64,000 nt of DNA from Sphagnum magellanicum (GCA_021904315.1 CM038918.1:8571349-8635348); one strand, 5' to 3'. Counted from the first letter of the stretch, positions 12,852 to 23,470 are shown. Made by a program: numbers and translations. Notes: generated by a model from the sequence alone, not told the origin.

Positions 12852-13095
12852 GCTCGGATTTCAAACCCAAAGGAAATTTTGTCAAGAAAATAGCTCTTTT
12901 AAAAAGGAACTAAGCCAAAGGGGATGATAACAAAAAGCCCAAAGGAACATGTTTCAATTGCAATAAAATGGGACATTATTCCAAGGATTGCCCCAAACCC
13001 AAACTAGGCAATGGGGCTTCCAAAACAATTGCCCTTACCACAAACTTAGTCCAAGGTGAATGTAATCACCTTATGCTCTTAAAAGAAAGGTTTCT
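12852..13095 (+). pseudogene. gag C-terminus with CCHC zinc knuckle (element A copy 1)
   Basis: A basic, lysine-rich stretch with KPKGDDNKKPKG precedes CFNCNKMGHYSKDC at 12950-12991, a complete CX2CX4HX4C knuckle typical of nucleocapsid. Everything N-terminal of it (matrix, capsid) is absent because the minisatellite begins just upstream. In copy 2 the second cysteine is tyrosine. Nucleocapsid would bind the element RNA; here it is a relic. Confidence 0.8.
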
Positions 13096-13599
13096 AAGCG
13101 AAAGGTGTTATGTCTTTTGGACACATGGGCCTTTCACAACATCATAACTTGAGATAATGCTGAAAGAATGGAGCTCTACTTGGAGGAGTTCAAGGCACCC
13201 ATTGAGGTGCACTTTGCGGATCAGGTTCCCCATTGAATTGTGTTGTAAGAAAGAAATGTGCCTCTTCAACTAAAGAATTGGAGAGGAAAGGTGGATTTGT
13301 TGGTTTCCACCTTGGGGGGAATGGAATGCATTTTGGGAATGGAATTTTTCACCCATAACAATGTCCTCGTAGAAAGTCACAATAGGCTAGTTAAAATCCC
13401 ATCCAAAAATGGGATCATTTGGGTGAAGGCACATGAAATGCCTAATGTGGGTGGATCAACCATCCACTTGATGTTAAGTAAAATTTTGGAAAAGGAATGC
13501 ATGGGAAGTTGTGGCACGTTGTGTATGATGTGTGTGTTTGATGAGTTTGAGCCAAAGGAAATTACCAACTTGGTAAGTCTTTTTAAATGTGTTAAGTGA
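13096..13599 (+). pseudogene. Aspartic protease relic (element A copy 1)
   Basis: The catalytic loop reads LLDTWAFHNIIT at about 13114-13149, where retroviral-type proteases carry D-T/S-G. The glycine is replaced by tryptophan and the next polar residue by phenylalanine, in both block copies. A stop codon follows in both. The downstream segment, open from 13258 to 13599, keeps LGGMECILGMEF, matching the flap-distal GM-F region of gypsy proteases. It would have cleaved the polyprotein. An antisense ORF at 13377-13712 is a shadow. Confidence 0.8.
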
Positions 13600-14456
13600 A
13601 TGTTAAATGAATTCTTGGATGTGATGCCCGAAGAGTTACTCGATGAATTATCCCTGAAAAGACAATTTGACCATGCAATCGAGGGGATGCTGGGAGTGGC
13701 ACCTCCTGCCAAGGCCCCATATCAGATGAATCATCAAAAGTTGAAATAACTTAATATTCAACTTAAGGAACTCTTCACAAAAGGTTAGATCAAACTTAAC
13801 AAATCACCATATGGGGCAACCATTTTCTTTGTTCACAAGAAGGACAAGATGTTGAGGATGTGTGTGGATTATAGAACCCTCAACAAAGTGACGGTGAAAA
13901 ATCAATACCCATTACCTCGAATTGACAACTTGTTTGATCAACTTTCGAAAGTTAAAATGTTTAGTAGGATTGACCTACATTCATGATATTACCAAATTTA
14001 AATTGCAGAAGGGGACAAAAAGAAAAACTACTTGTTGCACAAGGTATGGCCCATACAAATTATTAGTGATGTATTTTGGACTCACCAATGCACTTGCCAC
14101 ATTTTGCACTCATGAACGACATTTTTTGGGAGTGGTTCGATGATTTTCTGGTCATATACATAGATGACATTTTGGTCTATAACAATTGTATGGAAGAACA
14201 TGTGAAGCATCTTCGAAAAGTGTTCCAAAGGTTGAAAAAGAACAAGTTCTATGCTAAGTTCAAGAAGTGCAAATTCGAAGTGATGAAAGTGGATTTCCTT
14301 GGACATAGGATCAACCAAGAAGGTTTGAAGATGGATGACCAAAAGGTGAAGGCAATTTCGGATTAGGAGCCATTTAAATCAATTCTCGTTTTAAGGTCAT
14401 TCTTAGGATTAGCCTCCTATTATCACAAGTTCATCAAGAATTTTGCAAAGATAGCC
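13600..14456 (+). pseudogene. Reverse transcriptase relic (element A copy 1)
   Basis: Recognisable RT blocks: a KGYIK-like segment now interrupted by a stop, [48 protein letters not shown], then after a frameshift FVIYIDDIL. The YIDD catalytic motif is intact at 14157-14168, followed by FLGHRINQEGLKMDD. A +1 shift in an A run near 14025 and a TGG-to-TAG stop after 14366 occur at the same places in copy 2. It would have copied element RNA to DNA; it cannot now be translated intact. Confidence 0.88.
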
Positions 14457-15087
14457 ATGCCTTTGACAAACCTTTTGAAGAAATCATCTCGAACTTATGA
14501 ATGGGATGAATCATGTAATGCACCCTTTGAAACCTTGAAAGGCATTTTGGTGAAGGCCCCAATGTTGAAGTTGCCCGACTTTGACAAAGATTTTGAAATC
14601 CATTCCGACTTGTCCGCCTTTGCGATTGAGAGACTTCTAATGGAAGATGGAAGGCCGATTGCATTTGAAAACAAAAAATTGAATGAAATGTAGTGAAGGT
14701 GGCCAACACATGAAAAGGAAATGTGGGCCATGATACATTGCCTCAAGACTTGGGGCCATTACATAAGCTCAAAAGATGTGGTGGTGTGGACCAATAATGT
14801 CACCTTGAAATACTTTGCCACTCAACCAAGGTTATCATTAAAAACAAGTGAGATGGCAAGACACATTGGCCTTGTTCAATGTGGACATTCAACTCAAGCT
14901 AGGGAAGGATAACGTGGTGCCCAATGTGTTAAATCGAAAACACCAACTTAAGGTGGTGTATGTGGAGGAAATAAACCTTCAAAAGGAAATTCGACTAGCA
15001 AACCATAGTGACGAGTTTACTGAGGAAATAAAGCAAAACATTAAAAAAGGAGTCAAATCACACTTTCACTTACAAGATGGATTATTG
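14457..15087 (+). pseudogene. RNase H relic (element A copy 1)
   Basis: Contains the thumb/connection and RNase H order NLLKKSSRTYEWDE, PDFDKDFEIHSDLS (first catalytic aspartate in HSD), WPTHEKEMWAMIHCLKTW (catalytic glutamate in EKE), and VVVWTNNVTLKYF, where the TD of the family reads TN, so that catalytic aspartate is lost. A TAG stop interrupts just before the WPTHEKE block (about 14691-14693), and a one-base shift follows near 14870. The C-terminal part, LFNVDIQLKLGKDNVVPN, is open in another frame to 15090. Confidence 0.85.
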
Positions 15088-16217
15088 TGATATAAGCAAA
15101 ATCATTTTTATGTTCCAAAAGGGAAGCTTAAAGATGTGCTTTTGAAGGACCGTCATGATGGGCCTTTATGGGCCATGGTGGTGCAAAACACACCATAATA
15201 TTCATCAAGAAGACCTACTATTGGCCTAATTTGAAGGATGATGCGGAGGAATACATGAAGATTTGTTTGACATGCCAACAAAATTGAACATTCGATAAAA
15301 AACAAGTAGGATTGTTGCAACTATTATCAATTCTTGAAGGGTTGTGGGAAAGTGTGTCCATGGATTTCATGGTGAGTTTGCCACCATCAAGGGGATTTGA
15401 TGCAATCATGGTGGTGGTGGATCGATTTAACAAGATGGCACATTTCATTCGCACAAAAAAAAGTGCAATGGCCCAAGAAACGGGAAGGTTTTTTTTCATG
15501 CATGTGTTCAAACATCATGGCTTCCCCCAAGGACATTGTGTTAGATAGAGACCCAAAGTTCACAAGCAAGTTTTGGGGAACCTTGTGGAAATGCATGGGG
15601 TCGGAGCTCAAGATGAACACCTCATTTCGACCCCAAACAGATGGACAAATTGAAAGAGTGAACTTGGTTATCCAAAAATTCATAAGGAATTATGTGGCGG
15701 TAGATCAACAAAAGTGGGTGGATCATTTGGAGTTGGCGGAATTTTGTTACAACAATTTGAAACATTCAGCAATAGGGTCCACCCACTTTCAAATGGTGAT
15801 GGGCAAGTCACCAACTATGCCTACGACTTGGGTTGCACACGGGCAACCCCCAAGTGATGCATGTGAAGAAGTGTTAATGGTCACACGACGTCATGAAGAA
15901 AGGTGGTGCTTGTGGGAGATGGCCAAGGTCAATCTCGAAAAGGCACATATTCGATACAAGGATTTTGCAAACAAGTCCTTACATGAGGTGAATTTGAAGA
16001 AACGAGCAAAATGTGGTTGAACATCAAAAAATTTCGGTTGCCAGAAGGTTTGAACCACAAGTTTTTAGGTCCATATGTGGTTCCATTCAAAATGTTGGAA
16101 ATTTTTTTTTTCAACACTTACAAATTAGAATTATTAGGAAACCTTAAAGTTCATCCCATATTTCATGTTTCAATTTTGAAATTGGTTGCCCATGATGCTT
16201 CAAGGCCTAATCGATAA
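15088..16217 (+). pseudogene. Integrase relic (element A copy 1)
   Basis: The zinc-binding domain survives as ICLTCQQN near 15260. The catalytic core is open from 15397 to 16020: [13 protein letters not shown] carries the first aspartate (just upstream frame), DIVLDRDPKFTSKFW the second, and QTDGQIERVN the glutamate, so the DDE triad is present in sequence though split by a frame change. The C-terminal GPY/F module continues as FLGPYVVPFKML and HPIFHVSILKL (16011-16217). It would have inserted the cDNA. This is the best preserved enzyme of copy 1; copy 2 has lost two of the three catalytic residues. Confidence 0.88.
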
Positions 16218-16257
16218 TACAACTCAAGGCCTCCACCCAATCTCATCGATAACAAAC

Positions 16258-16417
16258 TAGAATTTGAAATGGAGGTTATGTTCAAATTAAGGCAATTAAG
16301 GGGGCGGGAAGGGGAGTACTTGGTCAGGTGGAAAAGATACCATCCAAAAGAGGCATCTTGGGTGAATGAATTAGACATGGAACATGCCAAAAAAGCCATT
16401 AAAAAAATTCCATAATT
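16258..16417 (+). pseudogene. Chromodomain relic at integrase C-terminus (element A copy 1)
   Basis: Translates as a chromodomain: LRQLRGREGEYLVRWKRY, then EASWVNELDMEHA. The aromatic and W-x-x-W framework of the family is visible. In chromoviruses this module tethers integrase to modified histones and steers insertion to heterochromatin. Stop codons separate it from integrase. Copy 2 has a fully open version. Confidence 0.85.
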
Positions 16418-16529
16418 GATCGACAAATAAACAAAAGAAACATAGAGTGTGATGAGGACATCATTTTTTTTGTGAGGGAGGAGATTACACAAATGTACCA
16501 CATCAAACTACAAGTGAAATAAAGGTTAA

Positions 16530-16925
16530 ATGTTTCCAAGAGATTACATCATGAACAAAATGAATATTACTAAAAAAAATATCAAATGGCATGGGACAAA
16601 TGAAACTTCCTTGCAAAAATTCAAATCAAAATCAAACTCCCACCTTACGGTTAAAAGAAATTTTGGCCCCAAAAGAGGAGGCAAGCAAAGTGAGCTTGTG
16701 GGGATGCGCACATGCTCAAAATGCATCCCAAAAGGTCGGTTAGTAGTGGCAACTGACATGGGAAGTCATGACCTCATTTGTGTATTAAAATCATGTAGCT
16801 TGGGACTTAGATTTTCGCAAAGCGTAAGTGTCACTTCTCATACGTTGATAAGCATACCTTTAATTAGGCTTCATTGTTGTGATCAAGGTGTTAGGTTGGG
16901 AAAGAAGTCGTGTCAAGTAATTTAG
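16530..16925 (+). CDS. Unrecognised ORF after the chromodomain (element A copy 1), 131 codons
   Basis: ATG at 16530, stop at 16923-16925. The product is basic with two close cysteines (RTCSKCIPKG) and no known domain that I recognise. It lies between the chromodomain and the polypurine tract, where chromoviruses normally have only untranslated sequence. The collinear ORF of copy 2 (51720-52094) is also open for 124 codons although the rest of the element is riddled with stops. It could be a real accessory protein, a piece of 3' UTR open by chance, or antisense sequence of something else. No evidence of expression is visible. Confidence 0.35.
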   Translation: MFPRDYIMNKMNITKKNIKWHGTNETSLQKFKSKSNSHLTVKRNFGPKRGGKQSELVGMRTCSKCIPKGRLVVATDMGSHDLICVLKSCSLGLRFSQSVSVTSHTLISIPLIRLHCCDQGVRLGKKSCQVI

Positions 16926-17223
16926 GTCAAGATTATACTTGATTTGAATTCTTCATGTGGGGAAAGATAAAATAATTGCCTCCCAAATGAAGGTTTTGTC
17001 AATTAGGCTAGTTTAGGTATTTTGACAAAACAAGGGTTAAAGGTTTATCTTGAACCCTTCTTGGACTTGCCAAGAAAATGTTGGAAACTTGGGTACACCT
17101 AAATTAGCTAAAGGCAAAATCCTGTTACAAGAGTTAATAATTGATGGCCAAAGATCCAAATGAAAGCAATTGCATTAAGGAAATAATTTTTAAGTGTCAA
17201 TGAAGACATTGATCTTTTCTTTT

Positions 17224-17235
17224 AGTGGGGGAGAG
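17224..17235 (+). other. Polypurine tract of element A copy 1
   Basis: AGTGGGGGAGAG sits directly before the TGTCACAACC start of the LTR, the expected plus-strand priming site. Copy 2 has the same tract at 52393-52404. Confidence 0.8.
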
Positions 17236-18140
17236 TGTCACAACCTTAGTTTTGGGCTTGTAACCAAAATGAGGGCATGGAAAGGTGCAGGCTGAAAATG
17301 CAACTCGAGAATCACATTCACACTCCCAATAGTGTGAGAAAGTGTGAAGGAATGAGCCCACACATTTCGAAGTGAACTCCCACTTTGGGAATGGAATCCC
17401 TATGAAGTCTCAAATCTTTATAGAGTAATTTAAAAGGTCAAAACTCATTAGATTGAAAACTTACTTATACCATTGAAAAGCTTTAAGACATCGACATTTA
17501 AAATGAGCTTGTATGATCCATTTGAATACTTACAACATAAGTTATGGCCAAAAAAAGGGCCATGAGTCAAAATGTCAATTTGCCTCCCAACCATTAAAAG
17601 TTAGGAATTGCCTTGAATTACATGTGTGCAGGTGTCATGCCACATATTATTAGAAAGTTCATGACAAGGGCTACAACTTTGCATTACATCTGACCTCAAT
17701 AGGAGGTCCACACAAAAAATTATGGGTTTTCAAAGTGGTGAAAGTTTCAATTTCGGGAATTTTGAGACTCCCGACTTGGAAGTTTCAAGAAAAATGACAT
17801 TTAGGTGCAACTCCCGTGGCCAATCACAAAAAAATTATAAGGGGGAAGGTGGTGGCTTCCCCCAAGTCTAGGTCGTGCTAAGTTTTATGAATATATGTAT
17901 GTTCGTGACTAATCTATGCACCAAAAGTACTCCAATTATGCACTAACCAAATTGTTTTTTAGTTTGTGCAGATCGATATGAATAATTGTCATGCTTGCCA
18001 ATTGTCATAACCTCCATCCTAAAGCTTCAACACGCCCTTTTACCCCTAAAGTGCTTTGAACGAAGGAGCGTACCCTAACTCCTTTCGTTGTTTTCATTTT
18101 GGGATTCGCATTTGAGTCAACCAAGGAATTTGGGGGTGCA
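17236..18140 (+). repeat. 3' LTR of element A copy 1, 905 bp
   Basis: Starts TGTCACAACC and ends GGGGGTGCA, that is TG...CA. A TATA-like ATTATAAGGG lies near 17836. The right boundary is set by element B, whose minus-strand reading is collinear between the two copies and is cut at exactly this point (TGCACCCCC on the minus strand follows B codons). No matching 5' LTR is in the window. The LTR of copy 2 is 816 bp because of an internal deletion. Confidence 0.82.
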
Positions 18141-19955
18141 TCAGAGAGATATAATGGTAGGATATCTAACAAAGTATGGCAAACCCAAACTCTTTGCATT
18201 CTGTTAATTTGTAGAAGAATTTTCAAGTGCAAGTGTACAATTCTATAATGCTTGAACTGCTAGTGATTTATTGACCTATCCTTTCAATTCTTCTACATAC
18301 CCACACACTCCAAAAACATTTACAATTAGTTGTTTGTTGTTACATATACCTTATCCTTATGCCCAAAGTAAATATATGTGCCTTTGATAAAAAATGTGTT
18401 AAAAAATTCCAACATTACATCAGGCATTGGTGCTTCCCATTCCATTAAAAACAAGGGAACAAGCCCTACTTTAGAAGCTCAATTTTCTTCCTCGGCAATC
18501 TCCTTTTAGTTCTCCATCCGCTCAACATGTTAGTCATAGTTTTGTTTCTTCTATGTCCACATGAATTGCTTAGGGTCTAGAATTTTAATACCTTTCTCTA
18601 GAAGTGTAGCTCTATCCAAGATTACACCTCTTTTCTTTGCTATAACTTCTGCTTCAGGCCTCTCCATCTCCATCACCCTTTGCTTTGTTTTTGTCACCAC
18701 CTACACCTCAGTGGTTTGTTGTATTGTTGTGGATAACTATTATTCCACCTCAATAATATTTTCTTCCCTTGCATCCTTTTATGATGTCTATGTTTTCACA
18801 AAATGCTATTCCATAGCTTCGTTGTCCTCCGATTCTTCAATGAACATTAGATCTACTAATGTTGCTCCTAGTCCTATTCGCTCTTTTGCATGCCAACGTC
18901 TTCTGCTTCTACACAAAAACTCAACTATAGATATTCCAATTGTATCTATGTCTTGAATTATCGTTTGTGCAAATTGTATCTTCACATTATACACCTTCTT
19001 TTCTACACATTTCAATGATGATGATGAACGCGGAAACGACCTTGCAACCAACAGCTAAATATTCAACACATCTTCTCTTTTTATTTTTTTCAACTCCTCT
19101 TCTATTTTTGTTGTTTTCAATGATTCCGCTTCCTATTACTGCTTTCGTTTGTGCTCACTCCTTTGCACTTCCTTTTCCCTTGTTATTATTTGAAGTTTTT
19201 CAATGGCATTTTATGCATTCATATTGTTTTGAACTCCATAAGTTCGAAACGTGCACAACATCTAACAACAAACGCAAATTATTTTCTATAATTACTTCAT
19301 TTTTTTGTCCTTGAACATCCTGCCCATCATATTCATTTTTTTCCCTCTCGCCATTTTTTAATTTACACTTGATCCACAAAATTAATATGGCCCATCATGA
19401 CAAATTTATGTGTCCCTTGTACAACCACGTGTAAACACTTAACATCATCATTATGAATGAACGTTGTAAATTTCATCTTTGGATTATTCCACATCTGTAA
19501 TCTCCCTACATTAGTTGTATTGATGCCACCTCATTTGCCCGATACACCTTCTGCTAATTGTACCCATTTGTCAGCCGACTATACCCATTTATTTATAGAC
19601 TATGATAATACATTTGTTGACTATATCGATTTTTCTACTAACTATGCCAACAAATCTGATGATTGTGGGAATACACTTGATGATTGGGTGAACATTGTTG
19701 TTGATTCAACTAATACCCATGACAATTCATCTTCAAAATCCTACATCCCAAATCCATCACTTCTATGGTTATTGCTCACAAATTTATTATTCATTTGTAG
19801 ATTGAAAATCAATTCAATGTTCATTATAAGATCTTTGATCTGTTCTTCATCTACAACATTCTTGATATATTTCACCATTTTCATTATCATCCATTGTCAA
19901 AATTCTACACTTGAATTCCACCTACATTCTATTCCCAATATATTGGCATATGTTG
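18141..19955 (-). pseudogene. Post-integrase coding region with Q-S heptad repeats (element B copy 1)
   Basis: Downstream of integrase on the minus strand a further coding region runs about 1.8 kb. First come tandem 7-residue units (DNA 19556-19744, period exactly 21 bp) starting with Gln-Ser, then a charged region (IEESEDNEAME and the RSRRRWHAKERIGLG segment, 18806-19051), then DVMLEFFNTFFIKGTYIYF and SLGLPYFVRYPTIIS, where element A cuts it. Four heptad-initial codons are TAG here; at one of them copy 2 still has CAG. The long region after integrase recalls the extra ORFs of Athila/Tat elements, but I recognise no env or other family. Plus-strand ORF 19457-19975 is its antisense shadow. Confidence 0.65.
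19556..19744 (-). repeat. 21-bp tandem repeat encoding heptads (copy 1)
   Basis: Nine units of exactly 21 bp start at 19556, 19577, 19598, 19619, 19640, 19661, 19682, 19703 and 19724. Minus-strand units begin with a Gln or TAG codon followed mostly by Ser. The collinear array of copy 2 is near 54080-54260. The in-frame period shows that it was protein-coding when it expanded. Confidence 0.8.
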
Positions 19956-19959
19956 TTCT

Positions 19960-20980
19960 TGTTTTTGAACTTTAGATTCCATGTACGTAGAGGGTTCGAG
20001 CTTATTGACATTGATCAGCACAAGGTTAGCTTCATATTTTTCAATGGTCACCAATAACACAATGTTATATTCTATACGATTCAAACCATTTCCTAGTAAA
20101 CTTCCTTAGGTGTGATTTATTGCCCTTTTGAAACCACATAACATAATCACCAAAATTGAACTGTTTTTTTGGATTCTTTTGTTGACTCCATAATGTTCTA
20201 TTCCACTACTGAATTCTTGTAGTTTCTATAACCTACATTCTAGCTTCTTGCAACTTTTCTAGCTTTGTGATTCTATTAGTTAAAACTCTCACTATAATAT
20301 TATTTCTCTCATTTCCACCAACATTAACATAATGTACTTTGTGGGCATCAATGGATGTAATCCATACATTAATTGATATGGTGTATACCCTGCTGCTACT
20401 TTGTATACAATTATGTATGAAAATAATACCATAGACAAATGTTCATCCTAATCTATTTTATTCTCATTAACTAACTTGGTCAACAATGTCCCAAATACTT
20501 TATTATTAGATTCATCCTTCCCATTCCCCTAAAAATAATAGGTTGTAAAACTCACATGTTTCAACAAAAAATGATTTGTCAAATACTTGATGGCATCATT
20601 AATGAAATGAACTCCCTGATATGTGACTATCGTCAAAGGACATTCAAAACTGGTTAATATACATTCATACAAAGAAATTGTTATGACTATTGCAATATTA
20701 GTTCTCAATGCTCTTGCTTCCACCCACTTGGTAGCATAATTTATGGTTACAAGATTTATTTTTTCTTGTATATTTTTTTGTTGGTTTAATTGGCCCCATA
20801 AAATCAAGTCCTCGTTTCATAAATGGTTCCTTTAGGAGACTTGTCACCAGATTTGTAAGACTTTGAGTTGCCAATCCTCTTGTTCTTTGGCATGCATCAC
20901 AAGATTTACAATAGTCATGCACATTTCTATTCATAGTTGGCCACTAATATCCAACATCCAATATCTTTTTATGTGTTATT
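19960..20980 (-). pseudogene. Integrase relic (element B copy 1)
   Basis: Minus strand: zinc-binding cysteines CKSCDACQRTRG (about 20890-20910), GLDFMGPIKPT with the first catalytic aspartate, NYATKWVEARAL, LTIVTYQGVHFINDAIKYL where the aspartate of the TDxG block is replaced by tyrosine, then FLLKHVSFTTYY followed by a broken glutamate region. The tail reads EANLVLIN-type sequence at about 20020-19990. Stops and frame changes separate these pieces. It would have integrated element cDNA. Confidence 0.82.
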
Positions 20981-21287
20981 TCAATTGCAAACTGCCTTCC
21001 TACCGATCCTTCATGTAGTTTTCTCATCACCATCTACGCTTTTGTAGCTGTCAAACATTTTCACAGTTTGTTATCTTGGCCCATTTTATACAATTCACAA
21101 TTCTTCAATGTGAAAGGTTTTGCTCTCCTTACCAATCTTTGCTTTTGTTATACTGATAATGTCCCCTCAATCTGTCCTATTTTCAAAAAAAAATTCACAT
21201 CCTTTGGCCATTTAGGCTTTACATAAACAAACTTACATATGTGGTTTCATCAAACATACCTATGGGTTTTGTAATATTTGGTAGTCT

Positions 21288-21570
21288 TGACAATGCATCT
21301 GTAACTACATGAGTTTTGCTTGGCTTATACACTACTATGAAGTCATATTCTAGGAACGATAACAATCATCTAACTATTCTCCTTAAAACATGTGGTTTGT
21401 TGACCAAATAAACCAATGCCATATGATCTACATAAAATACAAACTTATTTTGCAACAAATTATGTTTAACCTTGTGTAAAACAAAAACCATTACTAAAGC
21501 CTTTTTTTGTGTTATAATTATGTTTTACTTTGTTCAAAAGCCTAAAAGCATACACTTATGGTTGATCATC
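21288..21570 (-). pseudogene. RNase H relic (element B copy 1)
   Basis: Minus-strand translation collinear with the clearer copy at 55831-56109: an AFRLLNKVKH-like start, YNTK-EKALVMVFVLHK, then FVFYVDHMALVYLVNKPHVL and FLEYDFIVVYKPSKTHVVT. The TDH-type catalytic position reads VDH here and VYH in copy 2. Interrupted by frameshifts. Confidence 0.75.
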
Positions 21571-21699
21571 CTTCCCTGTTACATTCTAAGACAACATGGC
21601 CCCCATAACTAACAAGGATACATTTGTATGAACATGAAATTCCACCTGTTAGTTTGATGATATCAATATCGGTGTTTCAATATAGTTTTGTTTGATCAA

Positions 21700-22675
21700 T
21701 TCTCAAGCTTTCTCACATTCTTTTGTCCAAAGAAAAATCTTTGTATTTATGGTTGGTTTAATAATAGGTGCCATAATAGCAACAAAGTTTTGATAACACA
21801 TTTGTAAAACTATGCCATCCCATGAAATACTTGAATTTGTTATGGATTTTTGGGTGATGGCATGTTTACTATTGTTTATATCTTCTTTGGATCTGGTAGT
21901 TTCCCTTCTTTGGAAACAATAAAACCTAAGATCATTTTTTTAAATACCATAAATACACATTTTTCTAGATTTAGACTAATGCCATATTCTTTACACTTTT
22001 GAAAACATAATTTGAATTTCTACAGATGACTCTCCATGTCATTATACATTGTAAAATCATCATAAAATATCTTCATAAAATTGTCCAAATATTTTTTGAA
22101 TGCTTTGGTAACAACTTTATGATATGTTGGAGGTTCATTTCTCACTCCAAACGACATCACCTTCCATATAAAACCCCCCTAATTTGTAACAAATGTAATC
22201 TTGTATCTGTCCTCTAGAACTATAAAGATTTTATGATATCTTGAATATCCATCTAAGAAAGAATATGCTACATACCATGTTACTATGTTCAACATTTCAT
22301 CTATGAAAGGTAATGGGTATGGACCCTTTTTGTGGCTACATTTAGTTTTCTAAAATCTATATAGATTTTCAGTTTGCCATTTTTCTTGGGTACTACTACT
22401 ACGGGTGATAATCATGTAGCCTCTTTTACAGATTGAGTAAATCCAACTACTAACAGCTTGTTTATATCATATTTAATTGATGTAGCATAGTTGGGATTTA
22501 ATTTGTACCTAACCTGACGTGTCGATGGAACAATAATGTCCAACTCAATTATGTGTTGTCTAGTTCTGGTGGAATCCCTTTCAAATCTTTATATGTCCAT
22601 GCAAAAACATCTTTGAATTCCTTCAACATCTTTTCCAATTCCAACACCCTACTCATTTCTAATTGTGCATTAATC
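21700..22675 (-). pseudogene. Reverse transcriptase relic (element B copy 1)
   Basis: Minus strand: a YKLNPNYAT-like approach, then KIYIDFRKLN, an FLDGYSRYHK-like palm block, FVTN-GGFYMEGDVVWSE-like sequence and a DDF catalytic block where the residue before DDF reads tyrosine (MKIFYDDF). The corresponding segment of copy 2 (56627-56926 and 56939-57217) is easier to read. Stops and frame changes prevent translation. Confidence 0.75.
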
Positions 22676-23089
22676 TTCACCATCTGTGGTTTTACATTAA
22701 TTCCAGATTGAGTTTCATCATTTGTTGATTTTTACTTATCGTCCATTCGACTATTTGCAATTCCTATGCTTTGATTTTTGTTGGAGTTTCATCCATGACA
22801 ACATTCCTTGGTTGATGTTTATAATATGTCTTTGGATACACCTTATCTTTTAGAGCTACTTTTGGTTCATATTTGTTATTAGCTATTTTCGTCTTTCTGC
22901 TTTGTATTTCAAATCCTTATTATAAGATATTAGTCTTCACACTTGTATCCATGATGTCCACATCTATGGTTTTCACATATTGAATTATTTCAGGTAAACT
23001 AATTGTTCTTATTGAGAATAATTTTGGCTCTATGGCAAAGATGATATCTTCTTCATCTATGATGCCATTATGATAATCATAGCATAGTA

Positions 23090-23470
23090 ACACTTTTGGT
23101 CTTCTTACTTCATTTCCCAAATGTTTGGTGATTGTAATTGTTCTGACTATCCCATTCCCTTGTATGGTAACAATGTTACTTCCCCAATCATGTGCTACTT
23201 TAACATCCTTCAACATGGTCTCCCCAACAACATGGAATAACTAAAATTTATCACATTATTTTGAAGTATAGTAAATGTAGTTATGTAAGGAATGCCATGA
23301 ACATATATCTTCAAATCTTTGATCAACCCCATTGGTTTTGTGGTTGTTTGATCTGCCATCCTCAGATTATATGGTGTAGGTTTAGGCTTTGGAAGCCCCA
23401 ACCTCAATCTCAATTATTCTGTGATAATATTAATTCCAAAACCTCCATCTAGCAACACATCCTCTATTAT
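23090..23470 (-). pseudogene. Aspartic protease relic (element B copy 1)
   Basis: The minus strand reads DVLLDGGFGINIITE then a stop, LRLRLGLPKPKPTPYNLRMA, DLKIYVHGIPYITTFTIL and SYSMLLGRP, i.e. an active-site LLDGG loop followed by the core of a retroviral-type protease. One internal frame slip lies near 23213. It would mature the Gag-Pol polyprotein of element B. Confidence 0.8.

Larger units (their letters stand above)
12852..18140 (+). mobile_element. Element A copy 1: truncated Ty3/gypsy chromovirus
   Basis: Order is gag zinc knuckle, protease, reverse transcriptase, RNase H, integrase, chromodomain, a further ORF, polypurine tract and 3' LTR. RNase H before integrase identifies Ty3/gypsy, and the chromodomain identifies a chromovirus. 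The 5' LTR, primer-binding site and most of gag are missing; the left edge abuts the minisatellite. Many stops and frameshifts make it non-functional. The 3' LTR ends inside an open reading region of element B, so A inserted into B. Most lesions are shared with copy 2 and therefore predate the block duplication. Confidence 0.9.

Noticed and set aside
16544-16759. Minus-strand ORF opposite the post-chromodomain ORF
   Set aside because: Shadow of the plus-strand frame; not kept open over the same range in copy 2.
19457-19975. 172-codon plus-strand ORF with repeated DYTHLFI/DYDNTFV-like heptads
   Set aside because: It is the antisense of the element B heptad array; flanking B domains are all on the minus strand, and the reciprocal copy-2 frame is broken.
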